The notes below the pieces were generated by a model. That model was not told where the DNA came from. It was given only the letters and a program-made list of their open reading frames with translations, and made no database searches. A DNA stretch of 26,964 nt, from positions 1 through 26,964 of the forward strand of contig QMZG01000002.1 in the NCBI GenBank assembly GCA_003663045.1, in the 5' to 3' direction. The position numbers and the translations under genes were made by a program. The stretch comes from Candidatus Altarchaeales archaeon (GTDB lineage: Archaea > Altiarchaeota > Altiarchaeia > IMC4 > QMZM01). The stretch's first letter is position 1. The number at the start of each line of letters is the position of its first letter. This document shows, piece after piece, positions 21,750 through 26,964 of the stretch.

Positions 21750-22193
21750 ATGCACATAGATCTGAAATTTAGGAATCTGGAAGCTAAGAGATTTTCAACG
21801 GTAGCAGGTGGTCCAGTAAATGTACATAACAATAGTACTCTGACAAAGGTTTCTAAGATGAATGGAAGGTTGTCTGTAAATTTCGTATTTAGTTGTAATT
21901 ATGAACCAAGTATTGGCTTGATCAGGATTGAAGGTGATCTTTTTCTCAGTGATTCTAAAGAGAACATAGATGGAGCAATTAAGGTATGGGAACGGAGTGG
22001 AAGGAAGAGTCTTCCAACGGATATGGCAGAAAAGGTGCATAATGTGATATTTTCTAGTTGTATAGTAGAAGCGGTAATCCTCTCTAAGGAAGTGCAACTT
22101 CCGGCACCTATCCCCACCCCAAGCGTATCTTTAGATAAAAAGTTTTACAAAGATCCTACATCAGATGAGGAAACAAAAAGCTATATCCGCTGA
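21750..22193 (+). CDS. SecB-like archaeal protein (MJ0357-type), possible chaperone
   Basis: 147 residues, no signal peptide or membrane helix. The pattern is a set of beta strands (ending in LSVNFVFSCNYEPSIGLIRIEGDLFLS), a charged linker, then a helix (MAEKVHNVIFSSCIVEAVILSKEV) and a proline-rich QLPAPIPTPSVSL tail. This order and the NYEP...G.I.I.G and LPxPIPxP signatures match a widespread archaeal family that I associate with the SecB-like fold; the assignment is by memory of pattern, not by search. SecB-like proteins can act as export chaperones or as the chaperone of toxin-antitoxin-chaperone systems. A YgiT/MqsA-type zinc-finger gene follows 36 bases later, which makes the second role worth testing. 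Confidence 0.65.
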   Translation: MHIDLKFRNLEAKRFSTVAGGPVNVHNNSTLTKVSKMNGRLSVNFVFSCNYEPSIGLIRIEGDLFLSDSKENIDGAIKVWERSGRKSLPTDMAEKVHNVIFSSCIVEAVILSKEVQLPAPIPTPSVSLDKKFYKDPTSDEETKSYIR

Positions 22194-22202
22194 TCTCTTA
22201 TT

Positions 22203-22222
22203 TATACTATTATGAAAGTATA
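22203..22222. promoter_or_regulatory. Inverted repeat before the zinc-finger gene, candidate operator
   Basis: TATACT (22203-22208) and AGTATA (22217-22222) are a perfect 6-bp inverted repeat with an 8-base spacer, ending seven bases before the ATG at 22230. A site there would block the promoter or the start codon. Antitoxins of the MqsA type bind palindromes before their own genes; whether this protein does so is inference. Confidence 0.3.
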
Positions 22223-22229
22223 GATATTA

Positions 22230-22445
22230 ATGATCAAAATGTGTGCTTCTTGTCCCCTCTGTGGAGGTAGAATGGAGATGAAGATGGCAGAGGTGCAAGT
22301 ATCCTATCGTTCTTATACCAAGACAATTAAGGTCAATGCTTACATCTGCCAAAAATGCGGTGAAAGGATATACACACCAGAGGCTGAGGCTAAGATAAGA
22401 CAAGTGGAAGAGGAAATGAGGAGTGCCGATCAGTATTTTGAATAA
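22230..22445 (+). CDS. YgiT/MqsA-type zinc-finger domain protein
   Basis: 71 residues. CPLCGG near the N-terminus and YICQKCGERIYTPEAEAKI in the second half give two CxxC knuckles for one zinc ion, with the strand pattern typical of the YgiT-type zinc finger found at the N-terminus of MqsA antitoxins and in many small stand-alone archaeal proteins. There is no C-terminal helix-turn-helix, so it lacks the usual DNA-binding half of MqsA. A second ATG at 22239 would shorten it by three residues. It follows the SecB-like gene by 36 bases and is followed by L31e. No toxin gene is visible beside it. Confidence 0.85.
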   Translation: MIKMCASCPLCGGRMEMKMAEVQVSYRSYTKTIKVNAYICQKCGERIYTPEAEAKIRQVEEEMRSADQYFE

Positions 22446-22503
22446 AGTAAAATCCGAGGGATTTAAGAATCGCGTGGCGATTTCCCCTCAAAATGTCATA
22501 AAA

Positions 22504-22746
22504 ATGGAAAGGGTATATACCATCCCCCTAAGGGAGGCATTTAATGCCCCGAGAACCAAAAGGGCTAATAAAGCTGTGAGGATAGTTAAAGAATTCTTAA
22601 CTAGGCATACCAAAGCCAGTAATGTTAAATTAGATTCATCAGTAAATGATGCCCTATGGAAAAGGAGCAGAGAGAAACCACCTCGGAGGATCAAGATAAA
22701 GGTAACTATGGAGGAGGGTACGGCAACCGCCTCCCTTGTTGAGTGA
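22504..22746 (+). CDS. rpl31e: 50S ribosomal protein L31e
   Basis: eL31 of the large subunit. 80 residues from the ATG at 22504. MERVYTIPLREAFNAPRTKRANKAVRIVKEFLTRH and the KPPRRIKIKVT segment are diagnostic. The frame is open upstream to 22423, overlapping the zinc-finger gene, but the family starts at this YTIPL strand. In most archaea L39e precedes L31e; the 58 bases before this ATG are too short for L39e, so it must lie elsewhere. aIF6 follows after 15 bases, the usual arrangement. Confidence 0.96.
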   Translation: MERVYTIPLREAFNAPRTKRANKAVRIVKEFLTRHTKASNVKLDSSVNDALWKRSREKPPRRIKIKVTMEEGTATASLVE

Positions 22747-22761
22747 CTAATTCTTTAGAAA

Positions 22762-23421
22762 ATGTATCAACAAATTTCTGTAAATGGTGAAGACTTTGTG
22801 GGTCTGCTGGGATTGGCTACAGATTCTTACGCATTACTTTCCAGCAATTTCGGAGATGTGCCTGTTTTGGAGGTTCCAATAATAAAAACCAGAATATATG
22901 GAACAAATTTGGTGGGATTATTCTGCACTGGAAATTCCCATGGTCTATTGCTTCCGTATTTTATAGATGATGAAAAAATTGATAAAATAAGAAAATTGCT
23001 CTCGGAATTTGATACTCATGTAGAGATATCCAGGGTAATTGATAGATTCACAGCCATAGGAAATTTGGTGGCAGTTAATGATAACGCCGCTATAGTGAGC
23101 CCCAAGTTTAAGGATTTGAGGGTATTTGAGGATACCCTCGATGTGGAGATCGTTCAAAGAGATATTGCGGGACATGAAGAGGTTGGCTCTTGTTGCGTTG
23201 CAACCAATAAGGGCTTCTTGGTACATCCCGATGCGGAAGAAGAATCAAGGGAAATTTCTGAAATATTTAAGGTGCGTGGAAGAGCGGGTTCAGTAAACTT
23301 TGGTTTTCCATTTGTTGGTTCGGGATTGATAGCTAATTCTAATGGGTATGTAACTGGACTGAGAACCACCGGAATAGAACTGGGAAGGATCGATGATGCA
23401 CTGGGGTTTTTGGAAGGATGA
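22762..23421 (+). CDS. eif6: Translation initiation factor aIF6
   Basis: Anti-association factor that binds the large ribosomal subunit and keeps it from joining the small one. 219 residues arranged as five similar alpha-beta repeats (pentein fold), with GLFCTGNSHGLLLP, AIGNLVAVNDNAAIVSP and VGSCCVATNKGFLVHPDA marking successive repeats and FVGSGLIANSNGYVTGLRTTGIELGRID the last. Its stop overlaps the start of the DUF763 gene as ATGA, so the two are translationally coupled. Confidence 0.96.
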   Translation: MYQQISVNGEDFVGLLGLATDSYALLSSNFGDVPVLEVPIIKTRIYGTNLVGLFCTGNSHGLLLPYFIDDEKIDKIRKLLSEFDTHVEISRVIDRFTAIGNLVAVNDNAAIVSPKFKDLRVFEDTLDVEIVQRDIAGHEEVGSCCVATNKGFLVHPDAEEESREISEIFKVRGRAGSVNFGFPFVGSGLIANSNGYVTGLRTTGIELGRIDDALGFLEG

Positions 23422-24530
23422 AACGCACAGGAACGGTTGAACTCCCGTTGCATGGTGGAAAAGCCCCGAGGTGGCTTTTTGATCGCATGGTAAAATTATC
23501 TTCTGCTATCACAGATGTCATCATCTATGAATATGGCAGGGAAGAATTCTTAAGAAGAATTTCTGACCCTTACTGGTTTCAGGCATTTTCCTGTGTTCTT
23601 GGATTTGACTGGCACTCCTCTGGAACTACTACCACTACGTGCGGTGCCCTGAAGATGGCTATTGACCCAGAAGAAACGGGGATTAAGATAGCGGGTGGGA
23701 AGGGAAGCGCCTCGAGGAGAACCACATTGGAGATAGAAAAAACAGCGGATCTATTTTCTTTATCTTCAAAGAAGATTGAGGAATTGAAATACTCCAGCAG
23801 GATGTCCGCCAAGGTTGATAATAGTTGTATTCAGGATTCTTATCAACTCTATCACCATAGCTTTATCTTCACAGAAAAGGGAGAATGGGTAGTAGTACAG
23901 CAGGGGATGAATGATAGTGATAGATATGCCAGGAGATATCACTGGCTTTCTGATAATGTTAAGAGTTTTGTCGAAGAGCCACATACGGGAATCTGCAGCG
24001 ATAGAAAGGAAAAGGATGTCCTGGATATGACCGCAAAAGAGAGCGAGGAAACGAGAAAGGTAAGTGTTGATCTCGTCAAAGATAATCCAAAACATCTGGA
24101 AAATCTCTTAAGTAAAAAAGAACCACAGAGGTTATTGACAGAATTTAAAGAGGAAAGATTTATTATGCCTTCGAGACATCCCATCTTGGATATTGACATT
24201 GGAAGGTCGGGAATGAAGGTCTTGCAAAAGGCTTATGAGATTCAACCGGAAAATTATGAAGAACTCGTAGCCTTGAAGGGAATTGGTCCACAGAAGATCA
24301 GGGCATTGGCTTTAATCTCCGATTTGGTCTATGGGGCAAAACCCAGTTGGAATGATCCAGCGAAGTTTTCATTTGCACATGGTGGAAAGGACGGTTTTCC
24401 TTATCCCGTTCATAGAAAGACTTATGATGCATCCATTCAGACCTTGAAGGAGGCGGTGGAACAGGCAAAGTTGGAAAGAAAGGAGAGGTTATATGCCATA
24501 AAGAGGTTGAAGGATTTTATTCGGGAATGA
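23418..24530 (+). CDS. DUF763 family protein with helix-hairpin-helix
   Basis: 370 residues of the DUF763 family, which has no established function. The start MKRTGTVELPLHGGKAPRWLF, the central HSSGTTTTTCGALKMAI, the DSYQLYHHSFIFTEKGEWVVVQQGMN block and the late FSFAHGGKDGFPYPVHRKTYD block are conserved signatures. Near residue 285, EELVALKGIGPQKIRALALISDLVYG is a helix-hairpin-helix, implying nucleic-acid contact. The His-rich central part and conserved Asp/His could form a catalytic site, but this is inference. It overlaps the aIF6 stop by four bases, which hints at a ribosome- or RNA-linked task, again only from position. Confidence 0.93.
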   Translation: MKRTGTVELPLHGGKAPRWLFDRMVKLSSAITDVIIYEYGREEFLRRISDPYWFQAFSCVLGFDWHSSGTTTTTCGALKMAIDPEETGIKIAGGKGSASRRTTLEIEKTADLFSLSSKKIEELKYSSRMSAKVDNSCIQDSYQLYHHSFIFTEKGEWVVVQQGMNDSDRYARRYHWLSDNVKSFVEEPHTGICSDRKEKDVLDMTAKESEETRKVSVDLVKDNPKHLENLLSKKEPQRLLTEFKEERFIMPSRHPILDIDIGRSGMKVLQKAYEIQPENYEELVALKGIGPQKIRALALISDLVYGAKPSWNDPAKFSFAHGGKDGFPYPVHRKTYDASIQTLKEAVEQAKLERKERLYAIKRLKDFIRE

Positions 24531-24550
24531 TTATCTAAATTTATCTAAGT
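24531..24550. repeat. 10-bp near-tandem duplication after DUF763
   Basis: TTATCTAAAT is followed at once by TTATCTAAGT, one mismatch in 10, starting directly after the DUF763 stop codon. The remaining 78 bases to the next gene are AT-rich with a possible TATA-like ACATTTTTAATCC near 24591-24603. Confidence 0.55.
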
Positions 24551-24628
24551 CTAAATCATCGTGAATAATAAAAGTTAGGCACTACAAAACCACATTTTTA
24601 ATCCCGTAATTCTTAACATAAAAATAAG

Positions 24629-24826
24629 ATGAACCCAAAAATAAAAAATAAATCTATTGGCTTATTAATGATGCTTCTCGGTCTCTTGGGATTATTCCTT
24701 TACATCTATGGCATGTTCATTCCAAAATATCAATTCTGGTTGATTGCAATTCCGGTCGCTATTGGAATCTCTCTCCTCTTTATCCTAATAATAATCTTGG
24801 GATGGTTTACATGGAATTCAAAGTAA
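24629..24826 (+). CDS. Small two-helix membrane protein
   Basis: 65 residues with two hydrophobic helices, about 10-29 (IGLLMMLLGLLGLFLYIYGM) and 37-60, and a short loop containing IPKYQFW. No catalytic motif. Short two-helix proteins of this layout are common in euryarchaea and remain uncharacterised. It converges on the presenilin-type protease gene with 11 bases between stop codons. The start ATG follows AAAAATAAG without a clear Shine-Dalgarno. Confidence 0.7.
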   Translation: MNPKIKNKSIGLLMMLLGLLGLFLYIYGMFIPKYQFWLIAIPVAIGISLLFILIIILGWFTWNSK

Positions 24827-24837
24827 CCTCAGAATTC

Positions 24838-25668
24838 TCATAAAAAAATCATCCCAATCCCGAAGCCGAGAATCAACCCCAATGCTATGGGCGGCAGTGC
24901 TGGGAGTGTAACCTCCTTTTTATTCAGAACATAGAAAAAGAGGGCTATCAAACCGATACATCCGCCGAGGCTTGCTGTTATTGCTGGTAGAATGCTGGTA
25001 TCTTTCAATATACTCTCCCTCAGGATAGATACAGAAAATGCCAATGGTATTGCCAAATCTCCAGTTCCCAAGCCGAGATAGCGATCTCCAATCGGTATGG
25101 CAAACATCATGGGAATTCTCCCCTTAGCTTCTTCTGCGAGTTTCACCATGTGCTTTGTTCCAAATACTGCGATAATATCATAGATGGCGAGACCGATTAA
25201 GAGGAGGAGTGAAGGTATGAAACCAAGAGAAGAGCCGAGCCATGAACCAATACCTGGAATGGTGAATATCAGGATCATATTCATTAGCAGTATATTCTCC
25301 CTTTTCCATATAGCAAAGAGAAAAAGTAGAAGAGCAACAAAAAAACCAAACCGTCCTATCAAACCCCAGAATGTTATGGAGAGTCCCCCTAACAAGGCTA
25401 ATAAAACAAAGATCTTTATTATGATGTCAAATTTATACTTCAGCAGTATAAGAATTACGCCAGTCATTATAATTACGTATAGAAATATCTGTAGGGAGGA
25501 AATAGGATCCTCTGGCTCTTCCACTACCGGTGGGAGTACCTCACCATCTTCTACCATCTTTACAATACCCTCTTCTCCTCCCGGACCGGTCCAACTGATC
25601 CACAGACCAATTCCCTGGACAAGGAGGTAAATTGCAACGGCAGTGAAGAGTGGTTTTGCATAATCCAT
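24838..25668 (-). CDS. Presenilin/signal-peptide-peptidase-type intramembrane aspartyl protease
   Basis: Archaeal presenilin homologue (peptidase family A22 type), an intramembrane protease. From the ATG at 25668 it has 276 residues and about nine hydrophobic helices. Catalytic Asp164 lies in AIYDIIAVFG (YD motif) and Asp204 in LGLGTGDLAIPLAF (GxGD motif); the PAL motif is at 256-258 (TLPALPP). All three hallmarks are present, so it should be active. The frame is open to 25740, but that would overlap MCM by 44 bases and add a non-hydrophobic leader; the inner ATG starts directly before the first helix. It follows MCM on the same strand with 28 bases between. Confidence 0.94.
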   Translation of the reverse strand: MDYAKPLFTAVAIYLLVQGIGLWISWTGPGGEEGIVKMVEDGEVLPPVVEEPEDPISSLQIFLYVIIMTGVILILLKYKFDIIIKIFVLLALLGGLSITFWGLIGRFGFFVALLLFLFAIWKRENILLMNMILIFTIPGIGSWLGSSLGFIPSLLLLIGLAIYDIIAVFGTKHMVKLAEEAKGRIPMMFAIPIGDRYLGLGTGDLAIPLAFSVSILRESILKDTSILPAITASLGGCIGLIALFFYVLNKKEVTLPALPPIALGLILGFGIGMIFL

Positions 25669-25696
25669 TTTAAGAAAATTTTCCAAAGGAAAACTC

Positions 25697-26964
25697 TTAT
25701 ATTTGCTCAGTGAACATAAATCTTCCGTGTCTTGGTTCATAGATAATCCCCTTGGTTTTTAATTCCATTATGATCTTTTCCGCCTCGAACCTTTGGATAT
25801 TTTTCAGGGAAGCGTCTGCTATTATGTCGTCAAGCGAAGCCATCCTTTCTTCACTCTTATCTATGAGTTCCCTTATAATATCCTCAATGATCCTGATCCT
25901 ATCCCTGGTGGATTTGGGATAATCGGTCACAATTCTATCTATGTCAATCTCACCCGTGGTTTGATCGTATGCTATCTCTCTCAAAACAAAATTTGTAAGC
26001 TTAATTGCCCTCTCTGCGTCACTTACAGTTACTGTGTCGCTGAGCCTGAGTCTTGCAGATGCCTCTGCTAATCTAACTAATGCTTCTAACTGACGGGGGG
26101 TGGCTCTTACTGTTTCCTTGCTACCAGATCTCAGGTCAACATAGTAGTCCCTTATCTTCTCAGCGGCATCATCTGTAAGAACGGGGAGTATATTCTTTCT
26201 GGAGTAAGCGATATATTTCCTGAACAATTCCACTGGAATTATTGGCTCTAATTCCTTCATTTCTCCTCCCGTCTTATGCATTTTGAGCATGTGTTCTGCT
26301 ATTTTTTTATCCTGCTCCTTATCTAAGACGTCTCGTATGGGAAAGATTAGGTCAAATCTTGAAAGCAATGTTGGGGGGATGTCAAACTGTTCCCCCAATG
26401 GTTTATAGTTATCAAATCTACTGAACTTTGGATTAGAAGCTGCAAGGATCGCGGTATTTGCCCTGAATTTTGCAACTATGCCCGCCTTTGCGAGGCTAAT
26501 GGTTTGCTGTTCCATTGCCTCGTGCATCGCTCCCCTATCTTCCTTGTTCATCTTGTCAAATTCATCGATACACGCAACTCCACCACCAGCCAGAACTAAT
26601 GCCCCGGCCTTCAGTGTCCATGCCCCTTCGGCGAGTTCGTCCTTCTCTGCGGCAGCAGTCAAACCGGCACCGGTTGTTCCCTTTCCAGTAACATAGATAC
26701 TCTTGGGGGCGATCTGATTCACATACTGCAAAATTCTGGACTTTGCAACACCAGGGTCTCCAATAAGAAGTAGGTGGATGTCTGATCTTACATTGGTGCC
26801 ATCTGGCAATCTCTTTCCAGGACGACCACCAAAGAGTTGCAAGGCAATGGCCTCTTTGACCTCTTTGTAACCATAGATCGAAGGTGCAATAGAGTTTACG
26901 ATCTTTTCATGGATCTTGGGATCTTTAGCCAGCTTCTTTATCTCCCTTTCCTCCTTCTTTGAAA
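25697..26964 (-). CDS. mcm: MCM replicative DNA helicase, C-terminal part (N-terminus outside window)
   Basis: Hexameric 3'-5' DNA helicase of the archaeal replisome. The reading frame is open to the right window edge and continues beyond the first start-like codon at 26842, so the visible 421 residues lack the N-terminal OB/zinc domain. Visible: PSIYGYKEVKEAIALQLFGG, Walker A GDPGVAKS, the GLTAAAEKDE hairpin, Walker B VACIDEFDKM, sensor 1 ILAASNPKFSRFD and the arginine finger LLSRFDLIF, followed by a C-terminal winged-helix region. No inactivating change seen. The presenilin-type protease follows it. Confidence 0.97.
   Translation of the reverse strand, partial: SKKEEREIKKLAKDPKIHEKIVNSIAPSIYGYKEVKEAIALQLFGGRPGKRLPDGTNVRSDIHLLLIGDPGVAKSRILQYVNQIAPKSIYVTGKGTTGAGLTAAAEKDELAEGAWTLKAGALVLAGGGVACIDEFDKMNKEDRGAMHEAMEQQTISLAKAGIVAKFRANTAILAASNPKFSRFDNYKPLGEQFDIPPTLLSRFDLIFPIRDVLDKEQDKKIAEHMLKMHKTGGEMKELEPIIPVELFRKYIAYSRKNILPVLTDDAAEKIRDYYVDLRSGSKETVRATPRQLEALVRLAEASARLRLSDTVTVSDAERAIKLTNFVLREIAYDQTTGEIDIDRIVTDYPKSTRDRIRIIEDIIRELIDKSEERMASLDDIIADASLKNIQRFEAEKIIMELKTKGIIYEPRHGRFMFTEQI

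Noticed and set aside
22446..22503. Expected L39e gene before L31e
   Set aside because: Only 58 bases are available and no frame resembles L39e; it is not in this window.
1..26964. Search for CRISPR arrays, transposons, integrases, attachment sites and defence systems
   Set aside because: No regularly spaced repeats, transposase or recombinase frames, or recognisable defence genes were seen; all gaps between genes are short.

Overview
This window is archaeal chromosome, most likely from a euryarchaeal lineage in the broad sense. The evidence is RadA, MCM, LonB with membrane segments, archaeal S-adenosylmethionine synthetase, Kae1, EndA, aIF6, Rli1/ABCE1, Rpo3/Rpo6/Rpo10, L18e, L31e, tRNA genes interrupted by introns and lacking an encoded CCA, and several start codons placed where a transcript would have almost no leader. 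I cannot fix the order or genus. A rather AT-rich sequence and charged Lys/Glu tails on ribosomal and polymerase proteins are the only further hints. I found no transposon, prophage, integrase or CRISPR array, and every intergenic gap is shorter than 300 bases.

Layout. 1-373 is the tail of a cysteine-rich, probably secreted protein. 385-2447 holds divergent aroC and the fumarase alpha subunit. 2467-5867 (minus strand) is a tight four-gene operon: GlpA-like FAD dehydrogenase, NAD/FAD oxidoreductase, DUF1667 Fe-S protein and a small membrane protein. 5935-6513 is the fumarase beta subunit, so the redox operon lies between the two fumarase subunits. 6582-10714 (minus) carries radA-metK and lonB. 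10851-12427 has divergent kae1 and endA.

12434-17699 (minus) is the conserved ribosome/RNA polymerase supercluster: tRNA-Ser, S13, S4, S11, Rpo3, tRNA-Leu, L18e, L13, S9, Rpo10, Rpo6, S2. The enolase gene often found between Rpo6 and S2 is absent. 17810-20218 (plus) is a metallo-beta-lactamase-fold hydrolase and Rli1. 20255-21668 (minus) is ribL-trm5. 21750-24530 (plus) has a SecB-like protein, a YgiT/MqsA-type zinc-finger protein, L31e, aIF6 and a DUF763 protein. 24629-26964 holds a small membrane protein and, on minus, MCM (N-terminus outside the window) followed by a presenilin-type protease.

The dominant theme is making and processing the translation machinery. Besides ribosomal proteins, the window encodes tRNA intron removal (EndA) and two position-37 tRNA modifiers (Kae1 for t6A, Trm5 for m1G). 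Both tRNA genes here carry introns. The most unusual object is tRNA-Leu(GAG) at 15001-15185, which appears to contain two introns. One lies in the anticodon loop after position 37. The other is a 57-nt intron in the D-loop with a clear bulge-helix-bulge, although the local EndA has the short homotetramer-type architecture. Other points of interest are the SecB-like/zinc-finger pair (possible chaperone-assisted toxin-antitoxin remnant), and repeated short tandem duplications of about 10 bp at gene boundaries.
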